Origin: DATEVL01 sp035281845
Lineage (GTDB): Bacteria; Chloroflexota; Anaerolineae; Anaerolineales; E44-bin32
Assembly: GCA_035281845.1 (NCBI GenBank)
Contig: DATEVL010000038.1
Span: forward strand, 23,676 to 87,675
DNA length: 64,000 nucleotides
Reading direction: 5' to 3'
Part shown: piece by piece, positions 33,777 to 41,465 of the stretch
Position numbering within the stretch: position 1 is the stretch's first letter
Layout of the letters: the number at the start of each line of letters is the position of its first letter
The notes under the pieces: model-generated
The model's database searches: none
What the model saw: the letters and a program-made list of their open reading frames with translations, nothing else
Told to the model about the DNA's origin: nothing
Position numbers and translations under genes: made by a program

Positions 33777-34249
33777 GGCCCAGGGCTCCTCAGGGGCGGG
33801 GCCACATCCTCCAAGGCCTCTAGGCGCACCGGCGACCCGACCGCCAGCGTTCCTCCCCGCTCGACCTGGGCAAGGACGCCGCGCTTGCCGGCGATTTCCT
33901 TTCGCAGGCCCTGGCGGAGGCCATCGATGTAGTCACACGGGGTGCAATCGCCGCTGATCAGCAGGACGACGTCGTCGATGTAGAGACGGGAACCGCGGCG
34001 AAGACCCTGGAGGTGGATACCTTCGAGGGTTACGTTCTCACGGACCGCACCGGGGGCTAGATCGAAGGCGCGCAGCGTATCTGCGTCGATAACCAGGACC
34101 TGTCGGCGGGCCGTGCCAAATGCGGCGTCCCCGCTAAGGCCCTTGCCCTCGACGGCGGTCACCTGTGGACGCGCCGCCATCGGGGACCCGTGGGCAGGCT
34201 TGATGAAGAGGTGAGTGACTCTCGGTTCCACGGTTCGACTGCCCACCAC
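33773..34249 (-). CDS. MOSC-domain protein
   Basis: A 158-residue stand-alone MOSC domain, the fold found at the C terminus of molybdenum cofactor sulfurases and in mARC/YiiM proteins. The conserved Cys lies in ISGDCTPCDYIDGLRQGL, and GKGLSGDAAFG and RENVTLEGI are typical N-terminal segments. It starts with GTG at 34249 or the adjacent GTG at 34246. It is translationally coupled to the kinase gene. Family members handle molybdenum cofactor or N-hydroxylated compounds; the function here is open. Confidence 0.85.
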   Translation of the reverse strand: MVGSRTVEPRVTHLFIKPAHGSPMAARPQVTAVEGKGLSGDAAFGTARRQVLVIDADTLRAFDLAPGAVRENVTLEGIHLQGLRRGSRLYIDDVVLLISGDCTPCDYIDGLRQGLRKEIAGKRGVLAQVERGGTLAVGSPVRLEALEDVAPPLRSPGP

Positions 34250-34270
34250 CGCTTGCGGCCAGACGGCGCG

Positions 34271-34276
34271 AGTATA
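34271..34276 (-). promoter_or_regulatory. -10 box of the MOSC-kinase operon
   Basis: TGC-TATACT on the minus strand (extended -10) ends 22 bases before the GTG start. Confidence 0.5.
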
Positions 34277-34310
34277 GCACGCCGTCCGTCGGGAAAGGAC
34301 ACGGGCGTGT

Positions 34311-34316
34311 TATCCT
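34311..34316 (+). promoter_or_regulatory. Possible -10 of the complex-I-like cluster
   Basis: TATCCT on the plus strand lies 44 bases before the TTG start at 34360, divergent from the MOSC promoter. Weak match. Confidence 0.3.
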
Positions 34317-34359
34317 AGACCGCCTCGGCGCCGTCGTTTCTCTCGCCGAGCGAGCCGGT

Positions 34360-35889
34360 TTGGCCGCAGTCCCGATCACCCTCCTCCTGTTGGGATCGCT
34401 TGTCCTCGGCCTGTGGCGGCCAGCGGACGCGCGGCAAGCCCGGCTGACGGAAGCCGGCTTCACTGGCGCAGCTCTGGTGACGTCACTATTCGTGCGTCGG
34501 TCGATCCCCTCGACAATCGGCTTCGCCTATCTGGCGCCTAGCCTCTCGTCGTCAGCCAGCGTCAAACTCGATCTTTCCCCTTGGAGCTGGAGTCTCCTTG
34601 TTGCAGCACTCGGCTTCGCCTTCGCGCAGACCGTCCTGGCCGGACCGCGGGATGCTGAAGAAGGACGCGTGCGCTCTTCAGGCTGGCTCGCCTATGCTGC
34701 TGTCGTGGCCTTGTCGATCCTGGCGGCGAACACTCTTACATTGATTCTGGCTTGGGCCTTGGTGATCTCCGCACAGGCCTGGCTCGTGAAGGGCCGCGGA
34801 AGTCCGGAGACATCCCCATGGGGCTTTCTTTCAAGTCTGGATCTGGCAGCCCTTGTCTGTTTGCTCGCGGCGCAGGGCCTTCTCCGGGGCGGTTCGTCCG
34901 AGCTGCCGGGACCTACCCTTGCCTATGCACTGCTTCTGGGGGCGGGATTGGTACGACTCGCTTCGGGCTTGGCGGCCGGGGAGAGGGCCGTGGGGAAACG
35001 AGACGCACTTCGTCTCGGCGGCCTCACCGCCGTGTCCGTACTGGCGATGCTCTCGCTGGATTTCGGAGCCAAAGGCGCGCAGGCCTTGGATGGCTGGCTC
35101 GTCGTGCTTGGCGCCGGTCTTCTTTTCTGGGCAGGCGCCTCTTGGTGGCTGGCGCCGCCGGGAGAACTGCGTTGGCCGGCTTGGGCCCTTGCGATGACCG
35201 GGGCCGCCACGCTGACGGCCGGGGCTTCACAAGCAGACGCCCCGTCCGCGTTCGCGGCAGCCGGTGCGGTGTTGGTGCTGGCCCAAGGGATGGCATCCGC
35301 CGGAGCCAGCCGGACTTTCGCCGGCCGGATCGGATCGATCCTCGCAACGGCGACAACAGCCGGAATTCCTTTCTTGGTGGGCGCACTCCTCCTTGGTGTC
35401 CTTGCGGTGGCGGGTGAGCCTGGCGGGGCTGCGCCGATTCGATGGGTCGGCGTGCTCGGTGTGGGGGCATTGTCGTCCAGATTCTTGTATGAGGCGCTCT
35501 TCCCGATGCGGGGAGGACCGGCGGGCCAGCCGGCGTCGGTCGTGGGGTTCCTGGCGCTGGTCGTGACGGCGGTCCTCGCTGCGGCGCTGTTCGCCTACCT
35601 CCGGACGATCAGCCCGCTACCCTCGACGTTGGCCGTTGTCGTCTGCTTGGCCGCCGCGGCCGGTGGAACGGCGGTTCTGCGTGTGGTGCCGATCGAAGGG
35701 CGATCGCGACTGGTGCGCTCGCTACGATGGCCTAGTTCCCTCGACATCTCGCGCCTCGTTCGCGGCCTGGAAGTGCCGATGGGGGCGGCGGCGCGTGGAG
35801 TGCGCGATCTGCTGGAAGGTGACGCTTCCCTGTTGTGGGCTTTCGTGGTGTTGCTTATCGGGTTCCTTCTCTTGCGGGGCTCGACTTGA
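34360..35889 (+). CDS. Polytopic membrane protein, distant NuoL/HyfB-like
   Basis: A 509-residue protein with about 14 hydrophobic segments. The segment NTLTLILAWALVISAQAWLV aligns with the TM5 region of complex-I antiporter subunits, but the conserved Glu is Ala. The C terminus ends in one hydrophobic helix after an amphipathic stretch, as in NuoL-like proteins. I cannot find the P-F-H-x-W motif or the channel lysines. The start is TTG at 34360. Gene order and the better-conserved third gene support a complex-I-like origin, but by sequence alone this one is a weak match. Confidence 0.6.
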   Translation: MAAVPITLLLLGSLVLGLWRPADARQARLTEAGFTGAALVTSLFVRRSIPSTIGFAYLAPSLSSSASVKLDLSPWSWSLLVAALGFAFAQTVLAGPRDAEEGRVRSSGWLAYAAVVALSILAANTLTLILAWALVISAQAWLVKGRGSPETSPWGFLSSLDLAALVCLLAAQGLLRGGSSELPGPTLAYALLLGAGLVRLASGLAAGERAVGKRDALRLGGLTAVSVLAMLSLDFGAKGAQALDGWLVVLGAGLLFWAGASWWLAPPGELRWPAWALAMTGAATLTAGASQADAPSAFAAAGAVLVLAQGMASAGASRTFAGRIGSILATATTAGIPFLVGALLLGVLAVAGEPGGAAPIRWVGVLGVGALSSRFLYEALFPMRGGPAGQPASVVGFLALVVTAVLAAALFAYLRTISPLPSTLAVVVCLAAAAGGTAVLRVVPIEGRSRLVRSLRWPSSLDISRLVRGLEVPMGAAARGVRDLLEGDASLLWAFVVLLIGFLLLRGST

Positions 35890-35891
35890 CC

Positions 35892-36506
35892 ATGCCAGAT
35901 GCGTGGGCGTATATCGCCGGGCTGTTTCTGGCGCCGATCTGCGCGGCAGGCTTGGTTCTGACCAACGGAAGATGGGTGGCGCTGGGAATGCTTCTAGGGG
36001 CCTTCGCCGGAGCGGCTCTCGTTCTGGGTGGATCTGGGCAGCCCGGGATTGGTGCAGCCTTGTTTCTGACGGGGGCGTTGTGCTGCATGGTCCTTGCCGT
36101 CGGATTTCGTCGTTCCGAGTGGAGTCCAAGCGCTCTCCGAGAGGGCTCGATCCCTGGTGGGCAGGGCTTCCGGCTGGCGGCCGTTCTGCTCGTTGGAACA
36201 GCCGCGTGGGGGCTCAGCACGCCGGCCGCGGCGGCATCGATTCAGGTTCCCCCGGCGCGTCTCACAGCGGCGGCGATTACCTTCGCCATGGGGCTGTTGC
36301 ATCTCGGCCTCAGCCAGGAGCAAGGAGCCGTGACCCTGGGATTGCTAACGGCCCTTGTCGGTTTTGAGATGTTCTACGTCCTGCTGGAGCCGTCGTTGGC
36401 ATTGCGGGCCGTCCTCGCGGCGATCATGCTCGGCACCGCTCTTGTGACGAGCGTGCTTCTTGAGACTCCCCCGGATGCGGCGGCCAGCGACCGGAGGCTG
36501 CGTTGA
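35892..36506 (+). CDS. NuoK/HyfE-like membrane protein
   Basis: A 204-residue protein with about six membrane segments. The second half (ITFAMGLLHLGLSQ, then LLTALVGFEMFYVLLE) resembles NuoK/MnhC/HyfE, where the Glu of G-x-E-M is the conserved membrane carboxylate; here it is kept. The ATG at 35892 lies 2 bases after the previous stop and the end overlaps the next gene by 4 bases, so the three genes are tightly coupled. Classification is by inference from motif and context. Confidence 0.6.
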   Translation: MPDAWAYIAGLFLAPICAAGLVLTNGRWVALGMLLGAFAGAALVLGGSGQPGIGAALFLTGALCCMVLAVGFRRSEWSPSALREGSIPGGQGFRLAAVLLVGTAAWGLSTPAAAASIQVPPARLTAAAITFAMGLLHLGLSQEQGAVTLGLLTALVGFEMFYVLLEPSLALRAVLAAIMLGTALVTSVLLETPPDAAASDRRLR

Positions 36507-37897
36507 ACGCCCCTTTTCTGATTCTGGTGCTGGGAGGGATTCTCGCCCTGGCCGGATTCATCCTGCGAGGTCGTGCCGCGCCGGCCTCGTGGATCGCAGG
36601 CATCGGCGCGGTCCTGCTGGGTGCGGTCGCCCTCGGCGTCGTCTTGGGCGAGCCTTTTCAGGTCCTGGGGTTCGGAGTGAAACTGGAACCGGCGTGGTCG
36701 GTCTTGGGCAGGTCGCTGGTCCTCAGTCCAGCCAATCGCGTAGCGATCGGGTTCGTCTTCATCACGGGGGCTCTGCCCTTGGCCGGGAGCTATGCGGCCG
36801 ATGCTCCGCGCCGTCTGGGGTCGATCGGCCTGTTGATTCTCGTGCTGCTGGCGGCGGCGCTGATGGTGGAGCCCTTTGTCTTTTCTCCCACGCTCATTGC
36901 TGCGGCGGCGATCCTCGGCTGCCTGGTGGTCGTCCGGCCGGATGGGCGGCCGGGGCGCGCCGCGCCGCGTCTGCTCGTGGCCTACGTCCTGGGAATGATG
37001 GCCATCCTCTCCGCCGGCTGGCTGATCGAGGTGGGCGGGGTGACCGCTTCGACTGAATCCCCGGCGCGCACCGCGTCGCTGCTGCTCGGCCTGGGGATCG
37101 CCATCATCGTCGTCACCCCTCCATTCCATACTTGGCTTACGGCGTCGGCCAACGAGTCCCATCCGATGGCGCTGGTTTTCATGGCGACCGCGCTACAAAG
37201 CGCCGGCTTGTTCCTGTTGCTGAATTCGCTGGCGTCCTATTCCTGGATGCGGTCCGAGCCGTTGGTCTTCTCGTTCCTGCGCGGTGCGGGGCTGCTGATG
37301 ATTGCGCTGGGAGGGGTCTGGTGCCTGGCGGAGCGACGCGGGCCGCGCATCGTCGCCTATGCTTTGCTCATCGACTTCGGGGTCTCACTGCTCGCGGTGG
37401 CCTCGGCGACGCCCGAGGGATACGCCATCGCGCTGGGGATGGCCGGGGCGAGGGCGGTCGGCGCAGTCGTCTGGGGGATCGGCTTCTCGAATCTCTCGGT
37501 GGCGACGGGGTCAGAACCAGATCCGGCGCAGGCGATTCCAGCGATCCACCCGATGGCGGCGGCGGCCGCCCTGGCCGGGGCGCTCAGCCTGGCGGGATTG
37601 CCGCTGACGGCGGGGTTTGCCGGAAGGTGGATGTCCCTGGCGACGGTTCAAGGCGACCGGGTGGCGTCGCTGGCGATCGCCTTCGGCGTGGTCGCTGTTT
37701 CCTACTCGGTGGTGCGATGGGCGCGCGGTTTGGGACCTCCCGCCGAGGTTCCTTCGCTGCCACGTGGACGAAGGGTACTACTGATCGGCGGCACGGCCTC
37801 GATCCTCATTCTCGGTGTGCTGCCAGGTTGGTTGTACGCCTGGGCCCTTTCGGCCGGTGCCGGACTTGGGGGCATCCTTCCGCCAACGCCTCCATAG
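36503..37897 (+). CDS. Antiporter-like (NuoN/NuoM/HyfF-type) membrane protein
   Basis: A 464-residue protein with about 13 membrane segments. It carries the core of the Proton_antipo_M family: PPFHTWLTASANESHPMALVF and later SLAGLPLTAGFAGRW. The TM7 lysine five residues before P-F-H (NuoN K217) is Ile here, and the TM8 lysine (ATASK in NuoN) is Gln in MATALQSAG; the TM5 Glu is not evident and the TM12 Lys is Arg. A normal proton path is therefore unlikely. It starts with TTG at 36503, overlapping the previous stop by 4 bases. Confidence 0.78.
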   Translation: MNAPFLILVLGGILALAGFILRGRAAPASWIAGIGAVLLGAVALGVVLGEPFQVLGFGVKLEPAWSVLGRSLVLSPANRVAIGFVFITGALPLAGSYAADAPRRLGSIGLLILVLLAAALMVEPFVFSPTLIAAAAILGCLVVVRPDGRPGRAAPRLLVAYVLGMMAILSAGWLIEVGGVTASTESPARTASLLLGLGIAIIVVTPPFHTWLTASANESHPMALVFMATALQSAGLFLLLNSLASYSWMRSEPLVFSFLRGAGLLMIALGGVWCLAERRGPRIVAYALLIDFGVSLLAVASATPEGYAIALGMAGARAVGAVVWGIGFSNLSVATGSEPDPAQAIPAIHPMAAAAALAGALSLAGLPLTAGFAGRWMSLATVQGDRVASLAIAFGVVAVSYSVVRWARGLGPPAEVPSLPRGRRVLLIGGTASILILGVLPGWLYAWALSAGAGLGGILPPTPP

Positions 37898-37907
37898 AAC
37901 CGGATGC

Positions 37908-37913
37908 TATAAT
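37908..37913 (+). promoter_or_regulatory. -10 box of the coiled-coil gene
   Basis: TGC-TATAAT (extended -10) ends 7 bases before the GTG start at 37920, so the predicted transcript begins at the start codon itself. Confidence 0.6.
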
Positions 37914-37919
37914 CCGGAC

Positions 37920-39116
37920 GTGCCCCCGGTGGAACAGACGAAGTCAGATTCGCTCGACAAGCGTCTCTCCTGGCTGGACGATCAGCGGAGAAAGGACGCC
38001 GACCTCCTCCGCAAACTCAGTTCCCAATTGAAGGCATCCGAAGACCTGATCGGCAAGCACACCCGTCAACTGCAGGACTTATCCGGGGAGCTTGCTCGAC
38101 TGGCGGCGCTGGCGGCGCGGATCCAGTCGGTCGACGAGACTCTGACGAAACACCGCCAGGAAGTCTCGCGCCAACTGGAAGCGTCCGAAGCCCGCCGAAC
38201 CGAAAAGGAAAAGGCCCTCGAGCAGGCGCGCCGGAAGGACCATGACGATGTCGCCCGGGGCGTCGCCGATCTTCGCCAGGAGATGCGGGCACTGACCGAC
38301 CTGCGCCGGGAGTTCGAGTCGCGCAGGGAAGAAGACCTGCGAACGGCACGAACCGTGGCGACGCTATCCGATCAACTGGGAGCCGTCGTCTCGGCGCAGG
38401 GGGAGCAAGCGCGAACGCTCGCCGATCATGAAGATGTCCACAAGCAAGAGGGCCGCTGGTCGACCGATGCCCAAGGCATACTGGCCGACCTGCGGCTGCG
38501 CGTGGATGGATTGCGCGGTTCCCTTGAAGGGGTCGAGGATCGCAGCCGCCAACTGGAGATCCGTTCGGCCGAGCTCGAGGCCGGCGAGGTCGAAAGGCGT
38601 GAGACGACCACCAGCTGGATGGAAAGTGTAAACCTGCGAATGGCCGACCTGGAGCGCGTTTGGGGCGATTACGCCCGCCGCTTCGAAGCCTTCGAGAAGC
38701 GCGCGGCGGAGATCGACGAGCGCGTTCATGCCTACGATGAGACGCACCGGGCGATGCGCCAATTACAACTCGAGCTGGAGAGAACGCTCGAACGACTGGA
38801 GCGAAGGATCTCAGAAGTCAGCGAAATGCAGCGCCTGGGCGAGGAACGGCACAAGCAGGAGTGGTCGACCTTCATCGCCGAAGACCATCGGCGGTGGAGT
38901 TCTTTCAAGCTCGGTGCGGACGAGCAGAGTCAGGAGCACAGCCGTTTGCATCAACGGATATCGGACGAGGTTGGGCGCCTCGAAGACACCACGATGCAGG
39001 CGCTTACGGGGGCGATCACGCTCGAAGACTCGACTCAGCGGCGGCTGTCCGAGCTGTTGGCGCTGCTGCGTGAGTGGGCCGGCGAGGCCGAGCGGCGACC
39101 CACTCGGGTGCGCTGA
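37920..39116 (+). CDS. Long coiled-coil protein, unknown function
   Basis: A 398-residue, very hydrophilic protein rich in Glu, Arg, Gln and Leu in heptad spacing over almost the full length, with no membrane segment or signal peptide. It resembles generic SMC-arm or filament-like proteins by composition only. The GTG at 37920 is chosen because it is exactly at the predicted transcription start; upstream codons lie inside the preceding gene. It has its own promoter just after the antiporter-like cluster. A structural or scaffolding role is inference. Confidence 0.75.
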   Translation: MPPVEQTKSDSLDKRLSWLDDQRRKDADLLRKLSSQLKASEDLIGKHTRQLQDLSGELARLAALAARIQSVDETLTKHRQEVSRQLEASEARRTEKEKALEQARRKDHDDVARGVADLRQEMRALTDLRREFESRREEDLRTARTVATLSDQLGAVVSAQGEQARTLADHEDVHKQEGRWSTDAQGILADLRLRVDGLRGSLEGVEDRSRQLEIRSAELEAGEVERRETTTSWMESVNLRMADLERVWGDYARRFEAFEKRAAEIDERVHAYDETHRAMRQLQLELERTLERLERRISEVSEMQRLGEERHKQEWSTFIAEDHRRWSSFKLGADEQSQEHSRLHQRISDEVGRLEDTTMQALTGAITLEDSTQRRLSELLALLREWAGEAERRPTRVR

Positions 39117-39296
39117 GTCTCGGCCTGATTCCCGTAGTTCGTCAAGACTTCCTCTCGCATGAACACCCCGCGCGATTGTCACACGGGGAGGGGGGGCCAG
39201 ACCGATGAGATATCCGGCGAGGTTTCCCCCGACCTCATCCCACGAGCCTTGCGTTGATCTCTGCGATACGAAACCACGCCAGCCCAGGGCGAGCCT

Positions 39297-39460
39297 TTCC
39301 CTGCCCTCGCTCTCTACGCCCCTTCGGCCACTACGCCCTTCGGCGCACCGGAAGCGGTGCAGGCCGCCAAGGGCGGGCGCCCCCAGGGGGCAGGGCGCCA
39401 AGGGCGGCGCACACCCAGGGTGCACCCGAAGGGGCGAGGGCGGGGTGCACGCCAGGTAGG
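39297..39460. repeat. Modular hairpin-rich repeat block, locus 2
   Basis: The 398 bases between the coiled-coil gene and selB hold no supported gene. 39342-39434 contain, in reverse orientation, exact blocks of the 8.9-9.05 kb locus: an 18-19 bp block including the GCACCGGAAGCGGTGC hairpin (39342-39360), an 18 bp block (39391-39408) and a 29 bp block (39406-39434). The order and spacing differ, so blocks have been shuffled. A mostly C/G-rich tail runs to about 39460. Confidence 0.88.
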
Positions 39461-39514
39461 GGTGGGGATGGGTAGCTTTGCTCCTTTCTCGACGGCCTCC
39501 TTAGGCTCGCTTCG

Positions 39515-41425
39515 ATGATCCGTGTCTTGGGCACAGCCGGTCACGTCGACCACGGCAAGTCGGCGCTGGTCGAAGCGCTCACTGGAGTTCACCCCGATCG
39601 CCTGCGCGAAGAACGCGAACGGGAGATGACGATCGACCTGGGCTTCGCCTGGACGACCCTACCTGACGGGACGGAGGTCGGGATCATCGACGTGCCCGGC
39701 CACCGCGACTTCATCGACAACATGCTGGCCGGCGTTGGTGGTTTCGATGCGGTGATGCTGGTGGTCGCGGCGGACGAAGGAGTGATGCCGCAGACGAGCG
39801 AGCATCTTGCGATCCTCGATCTGTTGGAGATTCCCCGCGGCCTCGTCGTCTTGAGTAAGATCGATCTGGTGGCGGATGAGGAGTGGGCCAGGCTCGTGGA
39901 GGACGAAGTGCGGCAGGTTTTGGCGCCGACGGCCCTTGCCGGGGCCCCGGTCCTACGCGCCTCCGCCAAGACCGGCCAGGGCCTGGATGAACTGAGACGG
40001 GGGCTGGCGGAGGTCTTGCACGACACCGACCCCCGCCGGGACATCGGCAGCCCTCGACTGCCGATCGACCGCGCCTTTGTCATGACCGGATTCGGAACGG
40101 TTGTGACCGGCACGTTGATCGATGGCACCCTATCGATCGGGGACGAAGTGGTCATCTTGCCGGGTGAATCGCGGGGCCGGATTCGCGGACTGCAGACCCA
40201 CCGCAAGCCGGTCGACCAGGCCCTGCCGGGGAGCCGGGTGGCCGTCAACATTACCGGCGTCGATGTGCAGGATGTCCGCCGTGGCCTCGTGCTCTGCCTG
40301 CCTGGGCGGTATTCGGCGACGACTCGCATCGACGTGCGCGTTCGGGTGCTCCCCGACGCGGCAGTCGGTGTCAAACACGGTCAATCGCTGAAGCTCCACC
40401 TGGGGGCGGCCGACGTGCTGGCTCGGGTGCGGGTGTTGGAGCGAGACGAGGTGCTTCCTGCGGAAGAGGGTTGGGTGCAGCTGCTGCTGTCCGAGCCCGT
40501 GATCGCCGCCTCGGGCGACCGTTTCATCCTGCGCCGGCCGGCGCCTGCGGCGACGCTGGGTGGGGGAACCGTCGTCGTGCCGCATCCGGCGCGGCTCCAC
40601 CGGCGACGAGATTCGCGGGTGGTGGATGCGTTGGAGCGGGCCCGCAGTGGAACCGGCGAGGAGCGAACCTTGCTCGAGGTGATCGCCGAAGGGCCTGTGA
40701 CTGGAACCAGCGTCGCCGCCTCGGGGGCGGACGGACCGGAGATGGCGGCCGCCCTCGAAGGGCTGATCCTCAGTGGGCGTATTCGTGCCATTCCTGGAGG
40801 CTCGTCCGCAAGCGGAGCACAGGTCATCTACGTCGAGTCGGCAACGTGGGAAGACTTGCGGCGGCGGGTGCGTACGATCCTCGAGGCCTACCAGGCGAAG
40901 TACCCGTTGCGTGTCGGGATCCCGCGCGAAGAGCTACGCAGTCGCTTGGGGATCGAAGCCCGGCGCATGGACCTGGTCGTGGCGGCTCTGGAGAATACCG
41001 GCGACGTCGCTACCCACGGCGCGCGCATCGCTCGCGTCGGATTCGAACCGCGCCTGACCACGGAGGACGAGGGCAAGGTAGCCGGCCTTCGAGACCAGTT
41101 CGAGTCATCGCCCGCGTCACCACCCTCGGTCCACGATTGTCAACTTGCGCTCGGGGACGAGTTGTGGGCACTGCTGGTCGCCCGCGGCGAATTCGTTGAG
41201 GTTTCAAGCGATATTGCATTCGACTCGGCGTCCTATCGACGGATGGTGGCGGAGATCACAAGCAGCCTTGGTCAGGGGGGAACGGTGACGGTGGCCCAAG
41301 TTCGCGATCGATACGGGACGAGCCGGAAGTACGCCTTGGCGCTGCTCGAACACCTCGACGCCGTCGGCGTAACCGTGCGAGTGGGGGACGAGCGTAAGCT
41401 GGGGGGCAGGGCTGCCAGGGAGTAA
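39515..41425 (+). CDS. selB: Selenocysteine-specific elongation factor SelB
   Basis: Delivers Sec-tRNA to ribosomes at UGA codons with a SECIS element. At 636 residues it is full length. The GTPase domain has GTAGHVDHGKSALVEALTG, DVPGHRDF and SKID. The sequence LREEREREMTIDLGFAW is the SelB-type switch region (EF-Tu has a different one). Three beta-barrel domains follow, then four winged helices (from about residue 430; GIPREELRSRLG, and TSRKYALALLEHLDAVGVT with GDERKL at the end) that bind SECIS RNA. No selA, selC or selD is in the window, so they must lie elsewhere. It stands alone on the plus strand. Confidence 0.95.
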   Translation: MIRVLGTAGHVDHGKSALVEALTGVHPDRLREEREREMTIDLGFAWTTLPDGTEVGIIDVPGHRDFIDNMLAGVGGFDAVMLVVAADEGVMPQTSEHLAILDLLEIPRGLVVLSKIDLVADEEWARLVEDEVRQVLAPTALAGAPVLRASAKTGQGLDELRRGLAEVLHDTDPRRDIGSPRLPIDRAFVMTGFGTVVTGTLIDGTLSIGDEVVILPGESRGRIRGLQTHRKPVDQALPGSRVAVNITGVDVQDVRRGLVLCLPGRYSATTRIDVRVRVLPDAAVGVKHGQSLKLHLGAADVLARVRVLERDEVLPAEEGWVQLLLSEPVIAASGDRFILRRPAPAATLGGGTVVVPHPARLHRRRDSRVVDALERARSGTGEERTLLEVIAEGPVTGTSVAASGADGPEMAAALEGLILSGRIRAIPGGSSASGAQVIYVESATWEDLRRRVRTILEAYQAKYPLRVGIPREELRSRLGIEARRMDLVVAALENTGDVATHGARIARVGFEPRLTTEDEGKVAGLRDQFESSPASPPSVHDCQLALGDELWALLVARGEFVEVSSDIAFDSASYRRMVAEITSSLGQGGTVTVAQVRDRYGTSRKYALALLEHLDAVGVTVRVGDERKLGGRAARE

Positions 41426-41465
41426 TAGACCCATTGCCTGTCGGCAAGAGTTGATGCATCGATGC

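Noticed and set aside
38811..39425. A 204-codon minus-strand frame opposite the coiled-coil gene end
   Set aside because: It is antisense to the coiled-coil gene and then reads through the hairpin repeat; its residues are repeat-derived.
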